The notes below the pieces were generated by a model. The model saw only the letters and a program-made list of their open reading frames with translations, made no database searches and had not been told where the DNA came from. This document shows positions 47,251-61,600 of a stretch of 64,000 bases of DNA, one piece after another. Position numbers and translations under genes: made by a program. This DNA comes from Phalacrocorax aristotelis (taxonomy: Eukaryota > Chordata > Aves > Suliformes > Phalacrocoracidae). How positions within the stretch are numbered: position 1 is the first letter of the stretch; every line of letters begins with the position of its first letter. The stretch is from assembly GCF_949628215.1 (NCBI RefSeq), contig NC_134277.1, positions 107,587,463 through 107,651,462 of the forward strand, written 5' to 3'.

Positions 47251-49930
47251 CTGCCCAGAGAGGCAGTGGAGTCACCATCCCTGGAGGTATTTAAAAGACA
47301 TGTAGATGTGGCTTCAGGGCATGATTTAGGAGACATGGTAGTGTTGGGTTGGTGGTTGCACTTGATGATCCTAGAGGTCTTTTCCAACCTTAATGATTCT
47401 GTGATTCTAATATTCTGTCTCATAGCTGAAGGTCTTAAAGAAGGAGGGGAGGATGCTGAGAAGTGAAGGCAAAGTGAGGCTGCCAGGGAAGGCAAAGACA
47501 GCATCCCATCTGACCTCTCCTTCATGAGCATTGTGCTATCTTCTCAGAGTCATGTATTCTCCTCTCTATATTGTAGAGCTCACTCCACCCCCTGGTGCCC
47601 TCTTGTGCTGCTCCAGCCTTCCCAGCTGTGCTGTCTAGCAATTTGCTGTGAGAAAACCAAAGAACAGCAGGAGACAGTGTTTGGTGCATCATGGGATCCA
47701 GTGTAATAGAAACTGAAATAAGTGTAAAGAGTGTGGTGGGTGCTTCTGGATGTCTCATACAGATTGTGATATCTGTGCTTCCTAGCATCCTATTTATAAA
47801 GGTGCTGATGTTGCCCACAGGTTAGGCTTGTTATACTTTAAACTTTAATTGCAAGCTTTTTAAAAATGGAGGCTACAGTAGATGTTTAATTTTCATTGGC
47901 AATTCTAGATGGCACTATAACAATTTGATGTGACCTACTAATTTCCAATTACAGTAATTTGCTTAGCGAGCTGAAATGCAACATTAGGGAAAAATATAAT
48001 AATTTTTACTTTATGCTAGTGCTTGCAAAACATTAACAATAATCTTAAAGTTGAGAAGTGCTTTCTTCAGTCTTCTGTATTGCCTTATGCTTCATTTTGT
48101 GAATGTCCCTGTTTTGTTCATTTCAGAAAATTAAAATTCCTAAGAAGTTCCATGCATTATTTTTAGGTCTGAAATGGTTGCCATCCTAAATTGGGTAGAA
48201 AAAGAACCCAAAATGTAATGTCTTGCTCAGAGCCAATTTACTGCATTCTTTTTTTTTTTTTTTTAACTTATGCAGATTCAAAGAAGGGTAGAAGTTAACA
48301 TTTCCTTGCTGAAAAGTAGCTACTTATTTTTAGCATAGATTATTTACCATAGTACTCAAGCATGCTCCTTTTTCTGGTGATTTCAGAGTGCTGATTTGAA
48401 CAAAAAATAGTGCATCCTCCTTTATGGGCTGACAGGTGGGTGAAAACAAAGTTTAACAAAATATAACAGCAGAAATATGTGCTCTTGCAGAATGTATTCA
48501 ATTATACTTGTATCCAAGTGCATGATAACTTCTGAAATTACTAATATTGCAAAGATAGTGTGAAATTTTGGAGATGCTGTCAAAAATTCTCCTGGAATAT
48601 ATGGTCCTAAGTATTTAAAGAAAACACAGATGATTTAGGTAGCATTCTTCATTTTTGAACTGAACGTCTTTAAGGGAAGTGTGTTACAGCACACACTATG
48701 TACAGAGAATCACCACACTAGTTTGATTTGAATAACTGAATAACTAAATCAGTGTTTCTCAACTGACAATGGTTTTTAATTTCAGTGTATCTCTTCTTCC
48801 ATTTACAAGCAGAAAAGAGACCAAATGGTCACTACCCTGTGATATATTTGTGTTAAAGCCATTCATTTCCAGCGTTGGAGGATCATGCCTCCTTGACTGG
48901 GTCCGAAGACCTAGTGTTCAAAGATTTTAATCTGTTCTTCCTAGGAACATGAATTCAGCTACTGGAGGAGTTCAGATCTGTCTGATTTTATATGCAACAT
49001 CAGGGTGATTTGGGTAGGAAGTGAAAAACACTCCTGGGAAAGCTTTTGTATATATTCTTAATGGGGAAAATAAGTGTTTGCTTATCTGCTTTGTTTAATT
49101 GAGTTGGGATTATAATTGCTCAAGTTTTCATTCCTAACTGCTTTTGTAATGGGAACAGTGTTTGCAGTGTGTTTAGTCTTCCTGGGCTTTGCTGGGTGAA
49201 TTATTCTAGATTTTTGAAGGATTTACATTTTATATTTGCTTATCGTATTATTTTCATAAGAAACAAATGGTCCCAAAATAAGCCCATCAGGCAAGGCTAT
49301 GAACAGTTAAAAGGAAAGGGTATCTATTACATTAAGGATTTGTAAACTGAGTGTAGAAAGGTTGGCAAGGGAAGTCAGAAAAGTATTTATACTCTCAAAG
49401 GGTAACTACTATGGTTTAATAGCAGATGGCATGCAGAAAAGAACTGATATAAAATTTTGTGGGATGCTTTTATTCCCCAGTGGAAGACACAGAAGAATTA
49501 AAAATAAAATGAAGGAGAGCAAAAGTATGAAAAGAGCTTTAAAGGTAGCGAAATGTACAGCAGGGAAAATGGGTACACTTCAATTTAAACCACTGTTTAA
49601 TAGACCTGAAATATTTCACTTGGCTTGTGACCTTGCAACACAAGTCAAGTTTATTGCACAGGCTTTCTATTTTGTATATAAACATATGTCAGACAAGTAA
49701 ATGCATCTGGTATTTAGAAGTAAAAGTAAATTTTATGATGAATAAAGGTGGTGGGTTATGTATAAGTAGTGGTGGTTGATATCACTGCATAAAAATAAAT
49801 TGATTAATTCTGAAAATCATAGTGAATGCTGTTATGGAAATATACTTGGAAATCATGAACTGAGGAGGATGAAACTGATCTACATGTGGAACAAAATGAA
49901 ATTTGACCATTTAAATTATTTAGCTGTATT

Positions 49931-49971
49931 TCTATATCTATCTGTCTATCTCCTTTCCTGTCTATCTATAC
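49931..49971. repeat. Imperfect (CTAT)n tract
   Basis: Interrupted CTAT/CTGT units over about 40 bp, an old microsatellite. Confidence 0.6.
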
Positions 49972-51955
49972 AAACATATATACATACAGTATTAAAGATA
50001 AAGGGAGAGTCCAGAGTTAAAAGAAAATCCTCTCTGGTCATAAACTATCCTGTAGCATTGGGAAAATAGGAGGAAATGTTGCTTGTCAAAAAATTATTCT
50101 ATAATTAACTAATACATAGTGTTGTACCTTCTGCTGAAACAATTATTGGCTGTAACTGGCTGCAGATGCTTCACTATGTGGGCAGAACACTTATGGGTTC
50201 CATAGTGTTTGTTGCAGTATTTCTTTATTTTATATTTTTAAAGATATTGGGTGTTTCTCTTTCATGTGTTTTGTATTCCCCACATTTATGGATTTTTCAA
50301 GGATTCTGAAAAAAGAAGTTATATTGGGCTGGCTATTTACTTCAAGCATATATTATTATGCTTGTTGGGAACAGAAGGGAGGGAAAGAATACTGTCTTTG
50401 ATACATTTTGACCTGGAGCTTAGGAAAATCACCTAGAAAAACCTTGTATAACCTAGAAGGAAAAGAGAACAAGTTTGACACTGCTGTAGTCTTTGGGATA
50501 TCACAAAATGTGGGTAATGAGACAGTGTTAATGATTTTTTAATGAATCAGAAAGTAGGAAATAAGTAGAGCTTTTAGAACCAGATTTTGATGGCAGAATA
50601 ATTAATTTTAAAAATGGTCAAAATACAGATTTGAATTGACCACATTTTGCAAATTCATATTGAATTTGTCAAGTTGTTTCAGTCACCTTCTCCCCTTTAT
50701 TTTTCCTCTCATCCCACAAACAGTTATGAGAAAATAATTTATAGTTTATGCAAAGTATTTTAAAAATAGTTCAATTTCATGATATAAAAAGAGTTAAAAG
50801 AAATTAGGGTGCCTTCTTTAGTAAAATAAATAAAACTGGGCATCTCAGTGAGTTTCTGGGGACAAATTAACTGCATGATTCATTGGAATTACATCACAGT
50901 GAAAGAAGTTCTTATTACCTTAAACGAATTATTCTGTCCAGCTAGGTATTAATGATATAGTGGTGCAAAGTAAAAAAGCATATAATTAATTATATTTGAT
51001 GGAAAGCCAATATATTTCCATGGTTTAAAATTTTTGCTCTTCAAATCTTATAAGCAAGTATTGTGAGAAATAACAAATGCATTGTGGTTTTTGGTAAGCA
51101 TTGGAATGAAAAGCTTCAAAATCAATTTGTAAGTTAACTAATTTTAAGCAAAATCTGGTTTTTGCTTTCTTAATTTTTTAACTACCATATGATAAAAAAA
51201 TCATTTTGACAAAAGAAGTACTAGATTGATATTTTCTTATGCCTGAACACAGCGTTGTTGCATGGAATAATTTGTATGTAACTGAAGCATGAACCCTGCA
51301 AGTTGCATTTAGTAAGGTATTGATTATTTCCTTCTAAAAAAAAAATCAAAAAATACATAATCTATCACTGACTGTCACAGATCATTAACTAAGTTTTAGT
51401 TTATCCAGATTTATCCTGAGGTGAAAGTAATTTTTAAACCTTGCATGAGTCGATCAAGTTCACCTTAATATTCAGATCATCCATTTTAGAGTTTTCCCTT
51501 GGAGCTGTTTGTCAGAAGCTTTAAAGTCACTCGAAAAGATTTGCACACTATAGTAAGCTTCAGATATCAATTGCCTTTTGTTCTTTTTCTATGCCTTTTT
51601 TCCTTCTACAATCATTCTCTCCTATTTTTATATATGCTTCCTTGTTCTTTTTGAGGTGATTCATGAAGACTATTTTTAAAACATACGGTGATCACTGTGC
51701 ATGAAGATGAGATCCTTTACCTATGTTTTGTGAGTATGAGATTATGAAATGTTACGAGAAAATTCTATCCTGTCCTATTCTTCCCCTCTACTGGTAAATC
51801 TCGTGTATCACTTCTTCAAACATGTGTCTTCTCAGATTCCAGAGCGTCTGGGACCTTTGGAAACAGCGTTACGCAGACTTACACCAACTATAAAGATAAA
51901 TTATAATATTTTTAACCAATTGATTCAAAGATCCAAAGAATGCATCTTGCCATTT

Positions 51956-51974
51956 CCCCCCCCCCCCCCCCCCC
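51956..51974. repeat. C19 homopolymer
   Basis: Nineteen consecutive C in AT-rich DNA. Homopolymers of this length are prone to slippage and to sequencing error, so the exact count may be wrong. Confidence 0.85.
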
Positions 51975-54305
51975 AATCAAATTGAGGAAACTTTACATTA
52001 TATATTAATCCCAAGTTATTTTAAACCTAGGTACACTTTCAGAAAATTATTATTTATAAACTGTTTTCTTACCTTGCTACTTTTGTAATGGATCAGGGTG
52101 TAGAAATGTTGAAAACATACAAGAACATGGACTACTTCCTGGCTTGGGAACAATTCACATTGGTTACTGTCTGCTTCACCTCCTCTTATCATTTGGTGTG
52201 GAAATTAACTCTCCTGTACCCATGGTGCTATGGAAAACATAATCTACTTTTTTAATAGCTTGTAGATCCAATAGCTCAACTCTGGGAAATGGGTTCCAAT
52301 AAAAGCCCCATTTTATTATGCTGGGCAGAAAATCCTTATTATAGGAGCCACCTTCATTATTCATTGGCATTTTCCTAACTTAAAGTTTCCTCCAAGTAGT
52401 GTTAACATTTGATGATAGAAAATGAAGGCCAATAAGCTTTACAGTGTATGTGCTTTGTAAAATGAATTGGCCTTTTGGGAATAGAAGAGCTGCAACTACA
52501 GTGGTAACAATTATGTTTTTATGGCCCAAGACAGAAATAAAATGTTGAAATGGGAAATTAATGCAAAAGCTTAGTAGGAAAATTATGAAAAGCTTAGGAT
52601 CTGAACACGTAAAAATCATTGCAATATATCAGAGTATCTGTTTATGTATGATCAGTTACATAGGAGCTAAGAGTTACAAATAATGTTATAGTATCCCATT
52701 TTCCTAACATCAAGTACTGGCTGAAAATTTTTTATTAAAAAGGTGCATTATGTGGGTTCTACTTCCTTCTTGCTCAGGTTCCATTTTCCTCATTGCTTAA
52801 GGTAATAAATAGAACAAATCATGAATCAAAGTTCACTGCCATTGCTATTTTATTGATGGATAGATAATGTTAGATTATATGGATATGAAGAAATATTACT
52901 TTGATACTGTAAGCTTCAGAGTAATTTCTGATATTATGTCAGATGTAATACTTATGTTGTCAGTTCCAGAAGTTGTCAAAGCAAGAAAACAAAAGTCAGC
53001 AGTAAGATGAGAGTGGGTTCTGAAAAGAAATACCTTAAAGAACATCTGCAAATCCATTCTGTGCTAATGCTGGAAAATTTATATACTAAAATCTCTGGTG
53101 GTCAGTTCTGGTTAGTGTCATCTTGCTTATTTTTGAATTTGTTACACTGCTGTTCGTTTGAGTTAAAGAGAGTCTATGATGGCTGGCAGCAGTTAGCAAT
53201 AGAGTAGACAGGTATGTAATATGCTGCATAACCCATATTAATAAAGGCTTCCGTAAAATCCAAAATTGTATTAAAAATTCCCAGCCAACTCACTATCCAT
53301 AGGAATTAAATTAGTCCTTTTTTTGCGTTTATTTCATCTGATTAAACATTTCATGCTCTAGTACTTGGGTGCATACTTCCGTGTGCAATGTGCACATATG
53401 CCATGTGCAGGATAGAAGCCCCATTTTTAAGCAGCTTTAAGCTTCCAGTTGTTGAGAAGCAAACCTTCAGTTTGCAGAAGTGCGTAGCAGATGCCATTCA
53501 CTTGTGCACATCTGACTTTATACTAGTGCTAGAAAGTCTTGAGTGTGTATCAGAATGGACAGAAAATTATTAATTTTTGTGCAGGGAGACCCCATCCCAA
53601 CTCATGGTGAAGCTAATGTAGTCAGTTTTGCACAAGCGCATTAAGACAACGGAATAAATAAAGGATCTCATCCTACTTAAAATATTTAGAAGTATGAATG
53701 ATAGGATTAAAAGATGTTGTGGTTTCCCAAGGTCTGGCAGAAAGCTTGTGTCAGAGTTAGAAACTGAAGACAGACAACATATCGAAAGCTCCTTACACTT
53801 CAGCATCAAAACAGCACATGAATAGCAAAGATATATTTGCAGGGAAGGCAAGATAAGTTCCTACAAAATTTTAGGGCCAAAGCAGAGATTTTAGGCTTCC
53901 TGGATTTAGGCCTTCCTGGGGAAGGATAAGAACTTTCAAATAGGGTCACATCAGGCAGCAGAATGAGCAGGGAGCTGCCAAAAGCCAAAGTTTGCTCGTT
54001 GTCCAGCCAGACATGGATTAGGTGACAGAAAGTGCTGAGATAAAGAGCTGGTTTTAAAACTCGAATCTCAGAACTTCACAAGCATTCCCTTGAAATCCTC
54101 AGCCTGAGATTCTGTCTTGCTAATAGGCATCTATTTCAGCTCTCTGAAAAGCAATGTTTTCAGTTTTCAAAATATTTGAGGCGGTTGCTTTGGTTTTTCT
54201 TCAGTGTGTGGCTGCAGTCCCTAATTAGCACTTTCAGACTGAGTGATTCTGTTCACAGTCCACAGGTGACTAAATTCTGCTTAAATTCCTTTAGACACAT
54301 AAACT

Positions 54306-54335
54306 GGGGTGGAGGGCAGGGAAATTTTGGGGGGG
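54306..54335 (+). repeat. G-rich tract, possible quadruplex
   Basis: Runs GGGG, GGG, GGG and a final G7, with loops of TGGA, CA and AAATTTT. This is one possible quadruplex, weaker than the tract at 43.5 kb. Confidence 0.45.
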
Positions 54336-57300
54336 TATTTACTTTTAATGCTTGAAGTGCCCCCTCTCTCTTCTTAAAGCAAAGCCATAACAGTAAGTTG
54401 AAGTCCCATATCTCTGTTTTTCTATTTCTCCTGCGGTCCTGAGGGAAAAAAAGCACTGTTTGCTAAAGCATTTTCTACTGGTAGGGAGGCTATGGGCAGT
54501 TTAGGGAGTCTGTATAAGTGATTTATCTTTAATTCTGTGAGCAGGCAATTCTGTTTATTTGAAAGAATAAAGAGATATGATGTTAACTTTGCAGTAAACT
54601 GGGAACCGTGGCTGAAAATTGCCAGCTGAGCAGTGGTCAGCCCAATAATTCAGAAGGTAGTTCTGAGTTTTCCAACAGGCAGATTGGTGTTAGTTTTGTG
54701 GGCAATTACCCGTCCAAATCAATTCTTATTTTGCGTATAGTTCACAAAAATAGAGATATAAACGGAGGCAGTAGAATACCTGACCAGTAGGTGGAAAATA
54801 GTTTTAAAAAACCCAGAACATCGATATATTCAGCATTATGTGTTTATTAGGAAGCTGTTACTATTGATTTATTTCTTTTTATTCACCATCCCTTAAAAAG
54901 GTTTGCATTTTTATAATGCTTTTTTTTGTCAATATGTTTCAGCAAACTGCTTCTGTCTGATCTGTGTAATAGAGTCTCAGTGCTAACACAAATCAAAGTG
55001 TATCAGATGTTTCACAGTGCACACTTAATGAAATGTGACTTACATAATTTTTAGCAATTTAAGCATCCAGCAAAGTGTCATCCAGGGGTGCTGGTGGCAG
55101 AAACGCAGGTGGAAAACTGAGCACACCTGACTGAGCTCTTCGAAAGGAGGGCTGGGGCCACCCTCCCTCATGGACTGTGAAGTGCTGGCTTAGGCAGCCA
55201 CGCGTACACTAAGCCACTCTAGGTGGAACAAAAATATCTGATTTCAAGATGTATTGTCTTTTAAGGTTTTGTCTCCTAACTAAAGGCTAAGTGATAGAAA
55301 TCTGTTACATTTCCTGGGCCTGGCTCTGCTTCCGTCTCTCATTCAGAATAGTGCCCATCATCACAGTCGCTCTGATCATCTCCTGTGTCTTTAGAAGGAA
55401 AGCTTGAGAGCTGATTGGTTTGTTCTTTTTTTTTTTATGTTAAACCACGAGGTGAAATCTTCAGTACCAATTTTGTATTTCACTGGAAGTTATGTTGGCC
55501 TTGTACTAATGCTATCTGCCAGGCTTCTCTCAGAACACTAGCAGAGGATTTAGTTTATTATTTAAGGGAGGAAAGGAGACGCATTGCTTCTTGTCTTCCT
55601 TTATTTTGTCTTTGGTGATTTTATTTTGCTGTGCACTTACTACGGTAGTTCAGGAGCCCTCAGGAAACAATACTACTCTTCACATCGAATCACTTCTTAA
55701 ACACTGAAGAAGTTATCCTTGTGACCGGATGGGTTTGCATCATCACGTGAGTTGACTGTTAATGGACAGGCTGTTCATTTCTATTGGCTTCACAAGCAGG
55801 CTAATCAGTTCATTACAGAGCTTAACTAAAGTGCTTCTCTTCCACTCTGTCGGCAAGGAAAATACTTCTGAAGCAAGCAGATGGGCACTTGACTGCCTTT
55901 GCTATCAATGTGTACTCTACGCTGCACTTTAGATGGCTGGCTGGCAGTGATCCCAGCCTCTTCCCTTCCTGAGATCCTATGCTGCTACAGTTCAGGTTCA
56001 TGGCTGCTGAGATTTTACATGTTCATTTAATAATGCAAGACTAAGGAAGACACAGATATGCATGCAGACACAGAACCTTAAAAAAAAAAAGGTTCCTACA
56101 GGAGTTTAACTTTTAATGCTATTGAGCAAAGGAGGACTGAAAGTAAAACATTTATTGTAGCAAAAAAATTAAGGGTAAATTGAATATTTTTGTTAGCTTT
56201 TCTCTGCTTTCTAGGTCGACATCTCATACAGAAGACTAATCCCTTATGACAGATAACAGCATTTTGGTGTCTAATTGTTTGAAATAACATGATAGCAGCC
56301 ATATTACTACAATAAACTTGTTTTGAAGATTATATTAGATATATTTTTATCACTTCAGTATTATCCTCTCCAAATTGTCCCTCATCCAATAGAATTCCAC
56401 TATTTTTTTCTCACTCATTTAAAAAAAAATCAATATGAATCCCTATATACGCACAGCCCTTTATGGGAAAAATCTAAATGATACAACATTATCCATTATT
56501 TTACATAAAATATATGCTGGTCAAAAGACCAGCAATTAGCACCTGTGGATTCACGCCCAGAATTCTTACACTGTTGCTCCAGTGTTTGGTATGCTTCCAT
56601 TCATTAATGAGGAGTAGCTGTTGTAAAGTTTAGTTGTATTTTAGTACCAGCAAGATACCTTTTAGAAAAATAGTATTAAAAATGCTTTAACAATAATACA
56701 GTTTTTGTTCATCAAGGAAACTCAAAGGCTCAGAGTTTGAACTTTGTTGTATGTAAGCAAATGGTTCAAACATGAGAAAAAGAAATTATGTTTTCTGTCT
56801 CCTGGTTCAGAATGTTTGCCATTGAAAGCTAGTTCCTATCTAGCATAGAAGTTGTAAATAAATACATTATTACATAAGAAGAACCAAGGAGGGAGCTTAT
56901 GATAGCATAAGGTGTATCTCTTAAAGTGGTAATTCTTTCATTTCCAAAGTAATGGTTTAGGTAAAAGAGTAAAAGTAATTAAAAAAAATAGGACTGTTAG
57001 CAGAACTGTCTTGTCATACCTTGTGTAAGTTATACAAGATCACTATGCCTAGTCTGTTTAGAAAGGCTATACCACTTCACCTATGCCACTGAACAATCAA
57101 GGATATTTTTGTATTCCATTTGCACATGAGGAAATCCCATTTTGACAAAAGCAAAATATTTTTATAAACACGTCAATTTGATAACATTTAAAACAAGGAA
57201 AGGATATCCTGCCAAAGTCAAAATGGGCCTATTGAAACATTTCAGAAAGGATTGCTTTATTTTTCAGTCAAGAAATTATTAAAATTATTTAAATGTTATT

Positions 57301-57534
57301 CAATATAGGATAAAATGGGTTTATAACCTCATGCTTCTGTCAACTTTTGAGTGTTCCTTCCGTAAATTTTTTTAATTGAAAACTTTTTTTCTTAATTCTA
57401 TTTCAAGGATTTTCCATCAGAACAAAAAACCTGTTTTCAAGTTAGTTATTGAACGTTGTTATAGTTAGTGATACAAGGTCCCTCATAGGGATATCCTTTC
57501 ATGGGTTTGAAGTGTCACATTTTAGCATGTGTAA

Positions 57535-57565
57535 AAACAAACAAACAAACAACAAACAAACAAAC
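57535..57565. repeat. (AAAC)n microsatellite
   Basis: Seven or so AAAC units with one interruption (AAC) near the middle. Confidence 0.85.
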
Positions 57566-58270
57566 CAAAAAAAAGTGTCTTTTCTGGGAGCTGTTAAGAA
57601 CTTATAAGGACTTTCTGACATTAGTTGTTTATTACTTTGTATGCAAAATGTCACATGAATCATTGTTGATGAGATTATTTATTATAATGATCTAGTGAGG
57701 CAGTGGTGAATCTACCACTCACAACTTAATTTATTACAAGATTTTTATTTTATTTACAAAATGTCGTCATTTTGCTCAGTTTGCTACGAGTAAGTAGGTG
57801 ATACAGCAACTGCAGGCAAATGCTTTTAGTCAAACACAGATATGCTGTCTTTGTGTGGTCCATCATCCTGGCCTGGAAAAATAGAGCTTGAGCTTATAAA
57901 TTCTTTTGCAGGGAAATCTTCATGATTGCTCTTTAGAGCAACTAACATTCAAAGCCCAATCCAAAGCTCCTAGAATTCAACAGGAGTATTTATGTGGGCT
58001 TCCATGGGCTTTGGATCAGGAGGTGAAAAGGAGCTCCCAGTCTCATTATCCAGTGAGAACTAGTGGAGTTCGTTTCAAAAGGTGAAGCAGATATTGATCT
58101 CCTGTGGGAAACTCTATTACATGGTCTTCTAAACACTTGGACCGAGCCCTGAAATTGTTGTGCAAGTTTCTATCTTAATATGCAAGTCATGTTGGCTGAC
58201 CAACTGTGAACCTAACAACCACCTGAAATTTTATAGTCTACAAATTCTTGCTAACTACAACTCACTTTCT

Positions 58271-58604
58271 ACAACTACCTGAAAGGAGGTTGTAGTGAGG
58301 TGGGTGTTGGTCTCATCTCCCAGGTCACTAGCAATAGAACGAGAAGAAATGACTTTGAGCTACATCAGGGGAGGTTTAGATTGGACAGTAGGAAAAAATT
58401 CTTTACTGTGAGAGTGTTCAGGGATTGGAACAGGCTGCCCAGAGAGGTGGTGGAGTCACCATCCCTGGAGGTATTTAAAAGACGTGTAGATGTGGCTTCA
58501 GGGCATGGTTTAGGTGACATTGTAGTGTTGGGTTGGTGGTTGGACCTGGTGATCCTAGAGGTCTTTTCCAACCTTACTGATTCTAATGATTCTATGATTC
58601 TAAC
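58271..58604 (+). mobile_element. CR1 3' end, 5'-truncated
   Basis: About 334 bp covering the RT tail ([38 protein letters not shown]) and the 3' terminus. The end is GGTCTTTTCCAACCT followed by three TGATTCTA-type octamers at 58578-58603. It aligns base for base, with few differences, to 47090-47410 of the CR1 in the same orientation 11 kb upstream, so both belong to one subfamily. The abrupt 5' start and intact tail are typical of CR1 insertion. No target duplication is obvious. Confidence 0.93.
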
Positions 58605-61600
58605 CTCCTTAACCTTATTTCATGCCTAGCTAAATATTGTGGTGGTGTGTGTTTAGTGATGGATTCTACTAGGTGTTAATGTGAAAGGTTCGTATGTGTT
58701 AACCCAGAGAAAGCATAATCTCAGAATCAGTCTGAAGAGGCTCCAGTACAAACACCTTGGCCCCTTGACTCAAGGCTTCTCCACAGTGTCCATGAGAATG
58801 TAATTTTGCCAGCCTAAAGGTAAGAAGTGGAAGCTAGGATGGACCTGGGTTCTCTTGGTGTAGGAAGGGAAGAGAAATGAAAGGGCTGCCTAGAGAACAA
58901 GGGGAAAATTGGAGAACACTGGCTTTGCTGCTTCTGCTGCCCTGGGAAAGTTGCAAGGGGATGAGGGTGCTGACTCAGCAGCTCAGTGTGCCAGCTTGAA
59001 GGCAGATGGGAGCAGTTGCCCTGGAACACAGCCTAACCCTCACCCCAGCCTCAGCAAGGCAGTAGCAGCAGCAGACCTGTTTTTCCAAGGTTTGCTGCAA
59101 ATACAGAGGATGCTTGCACCATGGATATTCCTGTTTTCTTATGTTGTCTGAAGCGGCCACCTACTTTGTCTGTGCCTAAAGTTCACTCTGTTCTTCCAGT
59201 GCTAATTCCTTTCTTGTTTTATTTTGCTTTAAGAGACAAAATCAACACTCATTTATATCCTTGCAAAATCAGTTGCAAACAGACATGGCTTTCTAAAGGC
59301 TTTAAAAATACATTCTGGGGATTGATTGTGACAATTCAACCTCTCCTCCTCTGCTAATTTTGTAGTTATGCTGCTGAATATAGGGAAAAGATTTAAAAAG
59401 AAAAAAAAATCAATCTTGTTCAAAGATCTTCAAGTACATCAAAGATTTCAGAGGGCCTTAGGTCAAGAAAAACTGTGAAGGTCACTGTGAAGATTGGCAG
59501 GAAGTATTCTCAAAACAAACATTTTAAAAAGAATCAACATCAATTTAATTCACAATAATGAGGGCAGTAACATTATAAGCACAATTAAGTAGTAGTGTTA
59601 AGTGTGAAAGCTTCTTAACAATTTGCTCAGATTGTGTTGAATAATGATGTACTTAAATTAAATAATATTTATTTTGATTCAGTAGCCACTTCCTTATTAT
59701 ACAGGATAACATCTGTAAAGTATGGAAGGTAAAAAGTATTTAACATTAAAAACCTAAGACAAAATCTTAATTTGCAAAAGCCTGGGGTTTCCTTATATTT
59801 TTTTGTTAAAGTAATTCCTAAATAACTTTGAAATTCGTATATCCTTGAAGATGGTGTCTTTTATTTATGTTCACATTAGTGTCCATGAAAAAGTTCCAGC
59901 ATAATAAAATATTTCCTAGAACTTTCATTTCTTTCAGTGATATATGGTCAATTTCTAAAGCAGTCTTTTGTCTTTTCTACAGAGGGGAAATGCCTGAAGT
60001 TATGATGGGGGACCTTAGTTCATTAAAAAATAAAAAAAAAAAAGAAAAAAGTGCTTTGTGTAGCCAGTATATTTTGGCAATTCTGATTACTTCAATCAGA
60101 TGCTCAAAACTATTATTGTAAGCAGGTGTCAGGCAGGTACAGGAAAATTATTTTTCCCTCCACTCATTGTATATGAAAGAATTAGAACAATAAAACCTAC
60201 CAAGATTGACTTTTGCTGTCTGTGATGCAGTAATTCTGTAAAATTGAAATCTGACATTTGTTGACTTAAGATTAGCAGTAGTCAGCCACAGGGAGAAAAT
60301 AATGCATTATACACTTTTCTTTCTGACTTATGTTCCTAATCCCTGTAAAATATCAAACTGAAGGTGGCAAAGTGCAGATCTCCTGTGCAAGAATGTAACA
60401 AGAGAAACCTTTGCCATGTGACCTGCAAATACGTGCAGAACATAATTTTTGCTGACAGCAGAGCAGTGATGTTGTTTTCATGCTGGTAAATCTGAACACA
60501 CCAAATGAATTTTAGTGACATTTACTGCTCAGATCCAGCTTATCTTCTTCCAGTCACATGTATAATACTCTCTTACTGATTCCCTGTTCCAAGGCAACAT
60601 ACAGTGCAGATGCACTCATGTGTGCTGTTTGAACAACTTCTTTCAGACTGACTCCCGCAAGAATAGCTGCCATACAGCTTGTGGTTCATTGCTTAGTTAT
60701 ACAATAAAGTATACATTGTACGTGGCCAGAAGAAGAAAGGAACTAGATAAATTGAACATAACTGACTTATAACCTTTCACACGGATCCCCCTTTTTTAAT
60801 TACTTAAGCCAAACAGCTTAATGATAATGAAACTGCCTCTGAAATATGAACCTACAGTGACATCAGCTAAGTGCTGTCAAAAAACTGGTGCAGGTTATAC
60901 AGTTCTTATGATCTGCTGGGTATTAATATGTTTTGAAGGCATGATAGAACACTTCACTCAGAAAACCTGTTCTTTACTTAGTCCTTCCAGTTTGCTCAAT
61001 GTGAAAAAGTTTCCTTTTTATATTTTCTTCTTTCCAAAAAAATACCAGTGTGCTTTTCAATTCCTCTAGCTTGTTTGTTTTGTCCTTTTTGCACATAGTA
61101 TGTTTTGGATAGGCAATATATTTTCAGCAACAAAATGCATTTGCAAGTTACTGCGAGTTTGTGAAACAGCTGGTTTGATGAATGTTGCTCTAAAAGGCTT
61201 TCCTCCTTTCTGTTGTGAGAACTCTTAATTTTTGCCAGAAGAGAAGGGGAAAACTTTACAAACCCAGCATTTTTCTTCATGTTAGATCCTAGGTTTCTGC
61301 TGAGGAATCTATTTCAAGAAAGGCAAACTCTCTCCACAGAAAATCACCTTATCAAAACCAGCTTTTCATCAGAAAAGGTTTGCATAGAAACACTTCATCT
61401 GGTCTCATTTCTTTCTGCACTAATAGCTATTTAAATGAACAAATCTTTGAATGTCTTCCATTAGGTTCCTGGGCCTCAAAGATTAGAGGTGTACCCTTCC
61501 CTAACAGTTACCTCATTTGCAATTACCTGATGAACACTCAGCCCTCAAGCACAAGTTCAGTCTTTCATAAAATTAATTTCTGATAGCCAACTTAAAATGT

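Larger units (their letters stand above)
45940..47412 (+). mobile_element. Internally deleted CR1 LINE
   Basis: In order this element has the C-terminal end of ORF1, a short inter-ORF spacer, the ORF2 endonuclease, an abrupt junction near 46843, the RT C-terminal part from [21 protein letters not shown] on, and the CR1 3' terminus (GGTCTTTTCCAACCT then AATGATTCTGTGATTCTA). The end of the endonuclease and nearly all of the RT core, including the FADD box, are missing. The 5' edge near 45940 is approximate. Retaining both ends around an interior deletion is unusual for a LINE that normally just loses its 5' part. Confidence 0.92.
47413..58270. other. Noncoding DNA with simple repeats
   Basis: About 10.9 kb without a supportable gene. 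The longest frame, 112 codons at 49362-49700, has no domain or gene structure that I can see. Simple repeats are listed separately. Confidence 0.5.

Noticed and set aside
49362..49700. 112-codon Lys-rich plus-strand frame
   Set aside because: AT-rich chance frame with no recognisable motif or gene structure.
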